A stretch of DNA of 21,471 bases from an uncultured Bacteriovorax sp. (GTDB lineage: Bacteria > Bdellovibrionota > Bacteriovoracia > Bacteriovoracales > Bacteriovoracaceae): contig CAMLRB010000036.1 of the NCBI GenBank assembly GCA_946482295.1, positions 1 to 21,471 of the forward strand. The letters are read 5' to 3'. Position 1 is the stretch's first letter, and every line of letters starts with the position of its first letter. The position numbers and the translations under genes were made by a program. Shown here one piece after another: positions 1-8,691 of this stretch. The notes beneath the pieces were generated by a model. It searched no databases. It saw only the letters and a program-made list of their open reading frames with translations, and had not been told where the DNA came from.

Positions 1-2426
1 AAGAGCTTGAACTTAAATCGATCAAACTTGATGGCCTCGACCATGCTGATTACACACATGATAAAGAAGCCCATCTTCTCACGATAAAAAATGTTCCGGC
101 TTCATTCACACTTGAGATTGAAAACATCATTAATCCAGAAGCGAATAAAACACTTGATGGTCTTTATAAATCAGGAACCATTTTTTGTACTCAAAATGAA
201 CCAGAAGGATTCCGTCGCATTACTTTTTATGTTGATCGTCCAGACAACATGGCAAAATTTACGACAAAAATCATAGCGGATAAAAAACTTTATCCGGTAC
301 TTCTTTGTAACGGAAATCCAATCGCACGTGGCGATCTCGAAGGTGGAAAACACTTTGTTACTTGGGAAGATCCATTCAAAAAACCTTGTTACCTTTACGC
401 TTTAGTTGCTGGTGACCTAGGAGTCATCAAAGATACGTATACAACAAAATCAGGTCGCAAAGTAGCGCTTGAAATTTACTGCGACAAAGGGAACGAAAAT
501 AAATGTCATCACGCTATGGAGTCGCTAAAGAAGTCTATGAAGTGGGACGAAGATCGTTTCGGTCTGGAGTATGATCTCGATATTTATATGATCGTGGCCG
601 TTGATGCTTTCAACATGGGAGCGATGGAAAATAAAGGTCTCAATATTTTCAACAGCGCTTATGTACTAGCTGACCAAAAATCGGCAACAGACACAAATTT
701 CTATGGTATTGAATCAGTTATTGGTCACGAATATTTTCACAATTGGACAGGTAACAGAATTACTTGTCGTGACTGGTTCCAATTAACACTAAAAGAAGGT
801 TTAACAGTTTTCCGCGATCAGGAATTCTCTGCAGACATGAACTCCCGCAATGTTGAACGTATTCAATCGGTACAGGGACTTCGTTCAGCTCAATTCCCAG
901 AAGACCAGGGTCCAACTTCACACCCAATTAAACCTGAAACGTATATGGAAATTAACAATTTCTATACGGCAACAATTTATGAAAAAGGCGCGGAAGTTAT
1001 CCGCATGATCCAAACTCTTCTAGGCCGCGATGGTTTTAGAAAAGGAATGGATAAATACTTTGAACTTTTTGATGAACAAGCAGTGCGTACAGAAGACTTC
1101 ATTCACGCGATGAGTGTTGCGAATAATAACTTTGATTTCACTCAGTTTAAAAATTGGTATTCGCAAAACGGAACACCTCTTTTGAATGCGACATCAAAAT
1201 ATGATGATGCAAAAAAAACATTCACACTGACACTTAAACAATCTCTTCCACATAATGCTCCAGCTGGAGCGAAGTTCTATCACATGCCGATAAAGGTAGG
1301 TTTGATTGGAGCTGATGGGAAAGATCTGGCAGAAAAAGTTCTTGAGCTCAAGCAAGAAGAGCAGACTTACACATTTGAAAACATCGCTTCAAAACCGATA
1401 GCTTCGATTAATCGCGATTTCTCAGCTCCTGTAAAACTGACAACTGATCATTCGTTTGATGATCTTCTTTTCTTAATGTCTCACGATAAAGATGCTTTCA
1501 ACAGATTTGAAGCTTCACAAGTTGTTGCAACGAAAATCATGCTAGAACTTCTTGAAGACGCTAAAACAAATAAAACTCTAGAAGTGCCATCGAAGTATGT
1601 AGAAGCTTGGGGGAAAATCTTAAAAGACAATTCGATTGATGAGGCTTTTAAAGCTCTTTCAATGACATTGCCTTCAGAAGGTCTATTACATCAAGATCAA
1701 AAAAAAATTTATTATCCTGAGACAGAGAAGGTGAGAGACTTCATGAAGAAAACACTCGCAACTGTACATCAGAAAGAACTGCAAGCGGTTTACGCGCAAG
1801 TTAACGTCGACGGAGAGTTTAAAATTGATCCGCGATCGATGGGACAACGTGATTTGAAAAACAAGTGTCTTGATCTTCTTACCTATGTCGACGGTGGATC
1901 AGAAGTTGCCTATTCTCAATTTACAAAAGCGACCAATATGACTGATGAATTGGGTGCTTTTACAGCTCTCGTTCATTCACAATCACCAAAAGCAAACGAA
2001 GTTGTTCAAACTTTTTATAAAAAATGGAAACATGAAACTCTTGTTATGCAAAAATGGTTAACAGTCCAAGCGGCAGCTCCAGGAGAAGGAACTTACAATC
2101 GCGTTCTCGAATTAGAGAACGATGCTGTTTATGACAAAACGATTCCAAATCTCGTACGTTCATTACTGCTTACTTTTGCAAGTGTGAATAAAGTTCAGTT
2201 CAACCACCCATCAGGCCGCGGATATAAACTAATTGCTGATCGTATGTTAGAGCTTGATAAATTGAACCCTCAAGTCGCTTCAAGATTAGCGTCCGCATAC
2301 AAAGATTTTAATCGTCTTCCTGCAACGCTCAAACCACTCATGAAAGCAGAGCTTGAACGTGTTCTAAAAACAGATGGTCTTTCGAAAAACGTTTTCGAAA
2401 TTGTTTCTAAAATTTTAGGTGCATGA
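1..2426 (+). CDS. pepN: aminopeptidase N, M1 family (5' end cut by window edge)
   Basis: Zinc metallo-aminopeptidase that removes N-terminal residues from peptides in the cytoplasm. The frame is open from base 3, so the gene enters from outside the window: codons before the Met at 249 encode typical PepN sequence (a [24 protein letters not shown] stretch just before MAKF), and that Met is internal. About 807 residues are visible against roughly 870 in E. coli PepN, so some 60-70 N-terminal residues are missing. Visible hallmarks are the GAMEN exopeptidase motif (618-632), the zinc site HEYFH (726-740) with the third ligand Glu at 795-797, and the catalytic Tyr in YEKGAE (978-980). The C-terminal helical repeat domain ends with the usual NPQVASRL motif. 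It overlaps the next gene by four bases, suggesting translational coupling. The identification is firm. Confidence 0.96.
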   Translation, partial: ELELKSIKLDGLDHADYTHDKEAHLLTIKNVPASFTLEIENIINPEANKTLDGLYKSGTIFCTQNEPEGFRRITFYVDRPDNMAKFTTKIIADKKLYPVLLCNGNPIARGDLEGGKHFVTWEDPFKKPCYLYALVAGDLGVIKDTYTTKSGRKVALEIYCDKGNENKCHHAMESLKKSMKWDEDRFGLEYDLDIYMIVAVDAFNMGAMENKGLNIFNSAYVLADQKSATDTNFYGIESVIGHEYFHNWTGNRITCRDWFQLTLKEGLTVFRDQEFSADMNSRNVERIQSVQGLRSAQFPEDQGPTSHPIKPETYMEINNFYTATIYEKGAEVIRMIQTLLGRDGFRKGMDKYFELFDEQAVRTEDFIHAMSVANNNFDFTQFKNWYSQNGTPLLNATSKYDDAKKTFTLTLKQSLPHNAPAGAKFYHMPIKVGLIGADGKDLAEKVLELKQEEQTYTFENIASKPIASINRDFSAPVKLTTDHSFDDLLFLMSHDKDAFNRFEASQVVATKIMLELLEDAKTNKTLEVPSKYVEAWGKILKDNSIDEAFKALSMTLPSEGLLHQDQKKIYYPETEKVRDFMKKTLATVHQKELQAVYAQVNVDGEFKIDPRSMGQRDLKNKCLDLLTYVDGGSEVAYSQFTKATNMTDELGAFTALVHSQSPKANEVVQTFYKKWKHETLVMQKWLTVQAAAPGEGTYNRVLELENDAVYDKTIPNLVRSLLLTFASVNKVQFNHPSGRGYKLIADRMLELDKLNPQVASRLASAYKDFNRLPATLKPLMKAELERVLKTDGLSKNVFEIVSKILGA

Positions 2427-2896
2427 GTTTTAGGCAAAAATTACTTTTTCATCTCGTGAATTACTGGCCGCCGTTTTTGGCGGCCGGCATTCATGTGGAT
2501 CACGTCTCCAATGATCATTCAGAAGTCGATGTTTCTCTCAAACTTGCTTTTTGGAATAGAAACTACGTTGGCACGCAGTACGGTGGCTCTCTCTATTCCA
2601 TGACCGATCCCTTTTACATGTTGATGCTCATCAAGATGCTGGGGCCTGGATATATAGTTTGGGATAAAGGGGCCTCAATTGATTTCAAAAAACCAGGCAC
2701 AACTAAAGTCTATGCCCGCTTTCGTTTATCAAAAGACCAGATTGATCAATTCAAAGCTGAACTTGAACACAGTAAAAAAATTGAACCCATCTTGAAAGTG
2801 GATATTACTGACGACAAAGGTGAACTGATCGCTGTCGTCACGAAGATTCTCTATATCAAAAAGAAATTACAACACAAAGTCTCTGCACGGGTTTGA
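2423..2896 (+). CDS. DUF4442 hot-dog-fold protein (possible thioesterase-like)
   Basis: A 157-residue protein matching the DUF4442 family, a branch of the hot-dog fold related to acyl-CoA thioesterases. Family marks are WNRNYVGT (residues 44-51), the GGSL that follows, DPFYMLML (62-69) and YIVWDK (77-82) before a basic FKKPG segment. It has no signal peptide or membrane helix, so it is probably cytoplasmic. The ATG lies inside the pepN stop (ATGA), with AGGTG just upstream as ribosome binding site. Length equals the family norm. Its substrate is unknown, and a thioesterase role is inferred from the fold only. Its last 30 bases overlap the convergent caspase-like gene, and I see no separate terminator for it. 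Confidence 0.85.
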   Translation: MSFRQKLLFHLVNYWPPFLAAGIHVDHVSNDHSEVDVSLKLAFWNRNYVGTQYGGSLYSMTDPFYMLMLIKMLGPGYIVWDKGASIDFKKPGTTKVYARFRLSKDQIDQFKAELEHSKKIEPILKVDITDDKGELIAVVTKILYIKKKLQHKVSARV

Positions 2897-4336
2897 TTTT
2901 TCAGGCTGTGCTTTCTGATAATGTTTATAGAGTGACGAATAAAGTTTCTTTTCATTTTCTTTAATTCTATTGGCCAGATAATAAGTGTTCCGAACGTTGA
3001 GATGGAATTGACGGGCCATCGTCGCGGCCCTTGCAAGACCAGGATTGGCTTCACTCACTCTTTTTTGTGTCGCTTGCATATGTTTAAGCCAGCTTAAATC
3101 AACTTGAAGTTGAGGATTCGTCTCTTCATTATCACCATCTTGGAGAATTTCTTTTTGTTTGTGTTCTATCATGGCCTCATAATCAGTTCTCAAGAGCTCA
3201 CCAGCTGTCAAAACAGTATCCATGAGACCTTCATACGGAACTATCATTTTTTCACTGAGAAGTTTTGTGTTCAGGCCAGAGAGCTCTTTGATCATTTTGT
3301 CTTGAATAGATTTATATTCTATTAGATCATTTTTTAGATTTGTCAGATCTAGTGTTTTTTCACTGTATTTCCAGAAGAGAAATCTTTTTTCAATGCTGTT
3401 AACTTTTTCTACTTGGTCAATGAGAGACATGATTTGTTTAAAATCATCTTCGCGTTTTGCCACACACATATTATCGACCGTATGAATGAGGTAATTTCCA
3501 AGTTTATCACCATCGCGATTACTCTCGTGAAGATAGGGAGTAATGGCCGAGTATAGATTTCTTGTAATTTCAAAATTGGCCGGTGTCGAAATCATTGGTA
3601 CACCGTTATCATCTGCCACATCGCGAGCTTTCAGAAAGACTTCTTCTAAATTTTTTCCTTTTTCCAAAAGAGCGGTGAACTGATCACCGAATGCAGTCGG
3701 GCTGGCATAGGCGAGATGTTTTGGTCCGGTAGAGGAGATTACACATGTTTTATCTCCAGCGAGGTTAAGAGCTGCGCCTGAATGGCAAGAGAGATCAACA
3801 ATTGCCAGCTTCACACCATTTTCTTCAGCGGCTTTTTTCAACTCAATTAATTTATCCATACTGACCATGTCAGTACCTTCACCTGTCGTATAATTTTTGA
3901 TTGCTCCACCAGTAGTCGTAGAAATATTATGAGTAACCTGGCCGTTTTTAATTTGAGCACCATGAGTATTGATGTAAACGAGGACTTGTTCTCCGTCTTT
4001 AATGTTTTTTGAATTAATTTTTTGAGTGTAGTCTTCAATGATTTTGTTGTAGTGATCCTCAGTAAAATTTCCTAGGTTTTGAGCCGTCGGAAAATTTCTT
4101 CCAATGATTTTTTCTGTTTCTTCGTGACCACCATTAAATGTTATAGACATCTGTTTGAGGTCAGCCTTTTGCGTATACTCGGCGAGTTGATTAAGGCTAT
4201 TATCAAAAATAGTATCGTGACCTTTTGGTTCACCTCCACCACCGAGGATCATCAGACTTGTTGGTGTTGTTCCAGCAAAACCGGAATGCGTTAGAAGAGT
4301 GAATGACAAAAATGTTGTAGTGAGTACTTTTTTCAT
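2867..4336 (-). CDS. secreted caspase-like (clan CD / C13-C14 type) cysteine peptidase homologue
   Basis: A 489-residue exported protein. Residues 1-21 form a signal peptide ending SGFA. The following domain has the clan CD layout: a hydrophobic strand then His (VLVYINTHGA, H125), and a second hydrophobic strand then Cys (LAIVDLSCHSG, C184), which would be the His/Cys dyad of caspase, metacaspase and legumain families. Residues about 300-489 are helical and charged and match nothing I know. I chose the ATG at 4336 because it forms an ATGA overlap with the upstream gene and has GGA six bases before it; an ATG two codons earlier (4342) is also in frame. The 3' end overlaps the DUF4442 gene by 30 bases. 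Peptidase activity is inferred; the target, and whether it stays periplasmic or leaves the cell, are unknown. Confidence 0.75.
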   Translation of the reverse strand: MKKVLTTTFLSFTLLTHSGFAGTTPTSLMILGGGGEPKGHDTIFDNSLNQLAEYTQKADLKQMSITFNGGHEETEKIIGRNFPTAQNLGNFTEDHYNKIIEDYTQKINSKNIKDGEQVLVYINTHGAQIKNGQVTHNISTTTGGAIKNYTTGEGTDMVSMDKLIELKKAAEENGVKLAIVDLSCHSGAALNLAGDKTCVISSTGPKHLAYASPTAFGDQFTALLEKGKNLEEVFLKARDVADDNGVPMISTPANFEITRNLYSAITPYLHESNRDGDKLGNYLIHTVDNMCVAKREDDFKQIMSLIDQVEKVNSIEKRFLFWKYSEKTLDLTNLKNDLIEYKSIQDKMIKELSGLNTKLLSEKMIVPYEGLMDTVLTAGELLRTDYEAMIEHKQKEILQDGDNEETNPQLQVDLSWLKHMQATQKRVSEANPGLARAATMARQFHLNVRNTYYLANRIKENEKKLYSSLYKHYQKAQPEKSNPCRDFVL

Positions 4337-4689
4337 TTGCATTCCATGGTTTTGATCAAATCAAATCTCTCTTCAAATTTATGGAGTGGATCAGGAGCTC
4401 GATCTTTTAAATCATTTATTTTGGCAATCACTCCACGCGTTCCATCCATTTTTTTTGTAATGACAATTTCTCCGCTAATAGGTTGATCAACGTAAGCTGC
4501 CAACCGAATCCCAATTTGTAAGGGGGCGGATAACGTGAGTTCTGATTTTGTTTTTTCATTGATGAAGAGAGTAGGACTACTTTTAATCATGCGAACTGTT
4601 CCTTCAACTAAATACACCCCACACCCATAAGTGCGGGCAAAAGATTGAGTTGAAAAAAAAAGTGCGAATAACATGAATACTATTTTCAT
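4333..4689 (-). CDS. small secreted protein of unknown function
   Basis: A 118-residue protein that I do not recognise. Residues 1-18 look like a signal peptide (MKIVFMLFALFFSTQSFA). The mature part is about 100 residues, predicted mostly beta, with two cysteines (C23 and C117) near its ends that could form a disulfide. Its stop overlaps the ATG of the caspase-like gene in an ATGA, so the two are almost certainly cotranscribed and may be translationally coupled. The ribosome binding site AGGTGA sits unusually close to the ATG. By context it could be a partner, inhibitor or chaperone of the caspase-like protein, but nothing in the sequence proves this. Confidence 0.75.
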   Translation of the reverse strand: MKIVFMLFALFFSTQSFARTYGCGVYLVEGTVRMIKSSPTLFINEKTKSELTLSAPLQIGIRLAAYVDQPISGEIVITKKMDGTRGVIAKINDLKDRAPDPLHKFEERFDLIKTMECK

Positions 4690-4821
4690 TCACCTACTTA
4701 GCTTTTTGGTAAGAGTTCTTTTCAAGTCATTTTGAATCGAATGATTCCAATCGCTTGAATGCTTTTCGGTCTAAAAGTGTAAAGCTTTAGGTGCCTGTTT
4801 TCATTGGCAATTTTGGGGCTG

Positions 4822-4845
4822 AAAAAAGGGGGCTTTTGGCCCCCT
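4822..4845 (-). terminator. intrinsic terminator after fructose-bisphosphate aldolase
   Basis: On the minus strand a seven-pair GC-rich stem (arms 4839-4845 and 4827-4833, loop of five) is followed at once by six T (4827-4822, the first also part of the stem). It lies about 20 bases after the aldolase stop codon and is a textbook rho-independent terminator. Confidence 0.9.
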
Positions 4846-4864
4846 GGAAGGATTTAAGATTTGT

Positions 4865-5890
4865 TTACTGAAGAAGGCTTTTGCCTGTGGACTTCAAGTC
4901 ATCACATGCCTGAGCAATTCTTTCGGTCATCATTTTTTCAGCGGCCTTCATCCACTCGCGCGGATCATAGTGCTTTTTCGATCCAACTTCGCCGTCGACT
5001 TTTAGGACTTTATCGTAATTTTTTAGCATAAAATCGGCCACTGGACGCGTATAAGCATACTGAGTATCTGTATCGATGTTCATCTTGATTACTCCGTAAC
5101 CAAGAGTCTCATGAATTTCAGAAAGCTCAGACCCCGATCCTCCGTGGAAAACGAGAAAGTGTTCTGCTTCTTTACCAAGGGCCTTATTCACGGCCGCTTG
5201 ACCGTCTTTTAAGATCGTCGGACGAAGTTTAACGTTTCCTGGTTTATAAACACCGTGAACGTTTCCGAATGTCGCTGCATACATGAAGTTTCCGATAGGG
5301 CGAAGTGCTTTTGCAATCTCCACCATCTCTTCTGGAGTTGTGTAGAGTTTATCGGCCGGAGCATGTTCGTTATTCACTCCATCTTCTTCTCCACCAACAA
5401 CTCCAGTTTCTACTTCCAGAATAAGTTCGCTTTTAGCAAAACGTTCTAGGAGAGCTTTTGATTGTTTAATATTCTCATTCAAGGGAAGTTCTGATCCATC
5501 AAACATATGCGAGTTAAAAAGATTAGGAAGGCCTTTAGCTCTTCTTTTTTCCGTCTCAGCTACCAGTGGGAGCATGAAGCTATCGACATATTGAGGGTGG
5601 CAGTGATCTGTGTGAAGGGCGATGAGAACGTTATATTTCTCTGCCATTAAATGAACGTGTTGAGCGATAGAAATCGCTCCCATGGCCATATCTCCGACAC
5701 CTTGGCCAGAAGCGAACTTGCCTCCGCCTGTAGATACTTGAATGATACCGTCAGAACGTTTGTCAGCGAAGGCCTTAAGGGCCGCATTTGCTGTCGACAT
5801 TGAAGTGACGTTAATGGCAGGGTAGGCGTATCCACCTTGTTTTGCCTTTTCTAACATTTGTTTATACTGCTGGGGTGTGGCCACTGGCAT
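4865..5890 (-). CDS. fba: class II fructose-bisphosphate aldolase
   Basis: Zinc-dependent aldolase that interconverts fructose 1,6-bisphosphate with dihydroxyacetone phosphate and glyceraldehyde 3-phosphate in glycolysis and gluconeogenesis. The 341-residue product is of the long E. coli FbaA type. By alignment with E. coli from memory, zinc ligands are H96, E161, H212 and H249, with catalytic D95 in LHTDHC and the loop GGEEDGV (166-172). Other marks are FGNVHGVYKPGNV, FHGGSGS and KMNIDTDTQYA. The frame stays open 46 codons upstream to 6028, but that extension is not aldolase-like; the ATG at 5890 has a strong AAGGAG seven bases before it and begins MPVATPQQY. It is divergent from the E1 gene and followed by its own terminator, so it is probably monocistronic. 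Confidence 0.97.
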   Translation of the reverse strand: MPVATPQQYKQMLEKAKQGGYAYPAINVTSMSTANAALKAFADKRSDGIIQVSTGGGKFASGQGVGDMAMGAISIAQHVHLMAEKYNVLIALHTDHCHPQYVDSFMLPLVAETEKRRAKGLPNLFNSHMFDGSELPLNENIKQSKALLERFAKSELILEVETGVVGGEEDGVNNEHAPADKLYTTPEEMVEIAKALRPIGNFMYAATFGNVHGVYKPGNVKLRPTILKDGQAAVNKALGKEAEHFLVFHGGSGSELSEIHETLGYGVIKMNIDTDTQYAYTRPVADFMLKNYDKVLKVDGEVGSKKHYDPREWMKAAEKMMTERIAQACDDLKSTGKSLLQ

Positions 5891-5940
5891 GAAAAAACTC
5901 CTTACACAAGACGTTAAGTCGGTCAAAATTACGCCCGCAA

Positions 5941-5970
5941 ATTGTAGAATGATTTCTTTTGGGTTACTAT
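5941..5970. promoter_or_regulatory. candidate overlapping divergent promoters, fba / E1
   Basis: In the 137-base gap between the two start codons, TTGTAG (5942-5947), a 17-base spacer and TACTAT (5965-5970) form a plausible sigma-70 promoter for the plus-strand E1 gene. The same site read on the minus strand gives TACAAT (5946-5941), a good -10 for fba, though its -35 is poor. If both are real, the -35 of one overlaps the -10 of the other. Confidence 0.3.
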
Positions 5971-6027
5971 AAAAATCCAAAAAAAGTTTTAAGGTAGACC
6001 CAAGGCTAACCCCTACAAGGACGAACA

Positions 6028-8073
6028 ATGCTTAAAAAAGTAGAAAAAAAATATTCAGTTAAAAAAACACCAAAGGCCCAACTTAAAAAATGGTACGAGC
6101 TAATGACACTCGGCAGGCTATTGGATGAAAGAGCACCGAACTACCTTAAGCAGGCGATTGGTTGGTCATACCATGCCCCATATGCTGGTCACGATGCTAT
6201 TCAATTAGCAATCGGACAAACATTCGTGCGCGGAGAAGATCATCTGTTCCCATACTATCGCGATATGCTTACAGCAGTAGCTGCAGGTGTTTCTGCCGAA
6301 GAAATCATTTTAAACGGGATTTCAAAAGCAACGGATTTAGCTTCTGGTGGTCGCCACATGTCGAATCACTTTGCTAAACCTGAGTGGAACATTCACAACG
6401 TCTCTTCTTGTACAGGGAATCATACCCTACACGCAGCGGGTGTTGCTCGCGCGATGAAGCGCTATAAGCACAAAGGTGTAGCGATTTCATCTCAAGGTGA
6501 GTCTTCTGTCTCTGAAGGTTATTGTTATGAAGCGATCAATGGTGCTTCATGTGAAAAACTTCCAGTTATTTTTGTTTTCCAGGATAATGGCTACGGGATT
6601 TCTGTTCCTAAGCGCGATCAAACGGCCAACGAAAGAGTTGCAGATAACTTCTCTGGTTTTGCTAACCTTCGTATCATCCACTGTGATGGAAAAGATGTTT
6701 TTGATTCAATGAGCGCGATGGAAGAAGCTCGCAAACACGCTATCGAAAAAATGGAACCAGTTATCGTTCACGCTGACTGCGTACGAATTGGAAACCACTC
6801 GAATTCGGATAAGCACGAATGGTATCGTGACGAAAAAGAAAGAGAAGAGGCAAAAGCTCAAGATCCATATCTTAGCTTCAAAAAAGAGCTTCTTGAGAGC
6901 AAAGTTTTCACAGAAGAAGAGTTGCGATCAGTAGAAGACGAAATGAAAAAAGTCGTGCTTGATGCTCATACAAGAGCGATGAAAGCACCGAATCCAGATC
7001 CTGCATCGATCTACGATTTCGTTCTTCCCGAAGCATACGTTTCGACAAAATACCCAGAAGGAATTCATACTGAAACATCTGAGCCGGTGAAATTCATTGA
7101 TGCTATCAATGGAACACTCAAAGCAGAATTTAGACATAACCCGAACACTTTCATTTGGGGCCAGGATATGGCGAACAAAGAAAAAGGCGGGATCTTCAAC
7201 GTTTCAAAAGGGATGCAACAAGAATTTGGAATTGAGCGCGTTTTTAACGGGCCCATCGCTGAAGATTTTATTTTAGGAACAGCAAACGGCTTCTCTCGTT
7301 TTAGAGATGATATCCGCGTTTGTGTTGAAGGTGCAGAATTCGCCGACTACTTCTGGCCAGCAATGGAACAATTCGTAGAAATGACTCATGATTACTGGAG
7401 AAGTAATGGTGCGTTTTGCCCGAATGTAATCATTCGTCTAGCTTCTGGCGGATACATTGGTGGTGGACTTTATCACTCACAAAATATCGAAGGTGCTCTT
7501 TCAACATTCCCAGGTGTGCGAATTGTTTCTCCATCATTCGCAGACGATGCTGCAGGCCTTTTAAGAACAGCTTTCAGATCACGTGGTCCAACTGTGTACT
7601 TGGAGCCAAAAGCGCTTTATAACTCAAAACAGGCCATGACTCCAGTTCCTGAAGATTTCGAAGTTCCATTTGGAAAATGCCGTGTACGTCGCGAAGGATC
7701 TGACATGACAGTTCTGACTTACGGAAACACAACTCACATGTGTCTCGAAGCAGCTGAGAATCTTTCAAAAGAAGGATACAATGTTGAAGTTGTCGATCTT
7801 CGCTCACTAATCCCTCTAGATGAAGAAGGTATTTTAGCTTCAGTTAAGAAAACAAATCGTTGTTTAATCGTTCATGAGGATAAAGTTTTTGGTGGATTTG
7901 GTGGCGAACTCGTGGGTCTTCTTAATGACCGCGCTTTTGAACACCTTGATGCTCCTGTGAAGCGAATTGGATCAACATTTACACCAGTTGGATTCAATAG
8001 AATTCTTGAGCGTGCAATTCTTCCAAACACAGAAAGAATTCAAGCTGGAATGCTTGAACTTCTCAAGTACTAA
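6028..8073 (+). CDS. fused alpha+beta 2-oxo acid dehydrogenase E1 (branched-chain type)
   Basis: Thiamine-diphosphate E1 of a 2-oxo acid dehydrogenase complex, which decarboxylates a 2-oxo acid and passes the acyl group to lipoyl-E2. At 681 residues it joins both normally separate chains. The alpha part (1-340) has the cofactor motif as QGESSVSEG through DNGYGIS (156-192, N187), with Ser where the classic GDG has its last Gly. A RIGNHSNSD loop (253-261) resembles that of branched-chain 2-oxo acid dehydrogenases. The beta part (352-681) has VFNGPIAED with E412, GGGLYHSQ and VHEDKVFGGFGGE. Start: AAGGA six bases before ATG. No E2 or E3 gene is in the window, so the substrate (branched-chain 2-oxo acids or pyruvate) cannot be fixed. 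A terminator follows. Confidence 0.9.
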   Translation: MLKKVEKKYSVKKTPKAQLKKWYELMTLGRLLDERAPNYLKQAIGWSYHAPYAGHDAIQLAIGQTFVRGEDHLFPYYRDMLTAVAAGVSAEEIILNGISKATDLASGGRHMSNHFAKPEWNIHNVSSCTGNHTLHAAGVARAMKRYKHKGVAISSQGESSVSEGYCYEAINGASCEKLPVIFVFQDNGYGISVPKRDQTANERVADNFSGFANLRIIHCDGKDVFDSMSAMEEARKHAIEKMEPVIVHADCVRIGNHSNSDKHEWYRDEKEREEAKAQDPYLSFKKELLESKVFTEEELRSVEDEMKKVVLDAHTRAMKAPNPDPASIYDFVLPEAYVSTKYPEGIHTETSEPVKFIDAINGTLKAEFRHNPNTFIWGQDMANKEKGGIFNVSKGMQQEFGIERVFNGPIAEDFILGTANGFSRFRDDIRVCVEGAEFADYFWPAMEQFVEMTHDYWRSNGAFCPNVIIRLASGGYIGGGLYHSQNIEGALSTFPGVRIVSPSFADDAAGLLRTAFRSRGPTVYLEPKALYNSKQAMTPVPEDFEVPFGKCRVRREGSDMTVLTYGNTTHMCLEAAENLSKEGYNVEVVDLRSLIPLDEEGILASVKKTNRCLIVHEDKVFGGFGGELVGLLNDRAFEHLDAPVKRIGSTFTPVGFNRILERAILPNTERIQAGMLELLKY

Positions 8074-8085
8074 TTCAATTTTCAC

Positions 8086-8130
8086 ATTTCACGAATCTTC
8101 ATACAGTTTGAAGATTCGTGAAATTTCTCT
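8086..8130 (+). terminator. intrinsic terminator after the E1 gene
   Basis: A perfect 16-base-pair inverted repeat (8086-8101 and 8109-8124) with a seven-base loop starts 13 bases after the E1 stop and runs into a pyrimidine-rich tail TTTCTCTT. The stem is unusually long; the tail is moderate. It may also block transcription from the opposite side. Confidence 0.75.
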
Positions 8131-8178
8131 TGAAGATCTAAATATTAAAATCGTGCTGACTCTGAGGACGCCAAAACT

Positions 8179-8640
8179 CTAAGGGATTGGACAATAAATA
8201 TTTCTGAACTCGGATTGTTTATCGATTGCATCCCATTCCAGGCTTTCATCGTTTAAATCCCACCCTTGATATTTAACTTGTAAGTAGTGAACAAGTTCAT
8301 GAACAATTGAATCGTCCATACACCGCTTGTTTCTGCGATAATAATCAGCATCGTCTAAAATATAAATTTCATTATTATCTACAGCAAAAGCATTCGTGAA
8401 AACATCAGGACGAAATCCCCATTGCTTTTCAATAGCGTCTTGAAACTGCTTCAATGGTGTTTTGCTTTTGAAATGAAATTTTGGAATTTCGACATCGTCT
8501 CGTTTTGTGAGTTTCTTTAGCTCTAGTGTTTTTCCCATGAGGAATTCGAGTGAATATTTCAGTTTTGCCGGTTTGGCAGCAACTTCAGCATGGGTGGATA
8601 GAGTAAGTGTTGAGAGAACGATGAGGATTAGTTTTTTCAT
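8179..8640 (-). CDS. small secreted HExxH zinc metallopeptidase-like protein
   Basis: A 153-residue protein with a signal peptide (residues 1-18, ending STHA) and a zinc-peptidase motif HELVH (114-118: H114, E115, H118) in a helix. Downstream glutamates at 135 (LEWDAID) or 144 could be the third ligand, as in gluzincins. C107 and C150 may form a disulfide. It belongs to no family that I can name with confidence; small envelope proteins with HELVHYLQ are known, mostly without assigned substrates. It lies 51 bases after the cyclase gene on the same strand. No Shine-Dalgarno sequence precedes its ATG: that stretch holds a 15-pair hairpin ending nine bases before the start. Peptidase activity is inferred from the motif. 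Confidence 0.75.
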   Translation of the reverse strand: MKKLILIVLSTLTLSTHAEVAAKPAKLKYSLEFLMGKTLELKKLTKRDDVEIPKFHFKSKTPLKQFQDAIEKQWGFRPDVFTNAFAVDNNEIYILDDADYYRRNKRCMDDSIVHELVHYLQVKYQGWDLNDESLEWDAIDKQSEFRNIYCPIP

Positions 8641-8649
8641 GGAGACAGC

Positions 8650-8684
8650 TTAGGTTGATTGAAAGACTTTTTCAACCAACCTAA
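8650..8684 (-). promoter_or_regulatory. hairpin between cyclase and HExxH genes
   Basis: On the minus strand, arms 8684-8670 and 8664-8650 form a 15-pair stem with one G-U wobble (8676/8658) and a five-base loop. The wobble pairs only in minus-strand RNA (plus would be A-C), so the structure belongs to this transcript. No T-run follows and the HExxH ATG is nine bases on, so it is either a poor terminator or a translational/processing element. Confidence 0.55.
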
Positions 8685-8691
8685 ACTTACA

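Noticed and set aside
249..2426. Met at 249 as the start of aminopeptidase N
   Set aside because: The same frame is open to base 3 and encodes conserved PepN sequence before this Met; the gene is cut by the window edge.
5891..6028. 46-codon N-terminal extension of the aldolase
   Set aside because: It covers the divergent promoter region, is not aldolase-like, and the inner ATG has a perfect AAGGAG.
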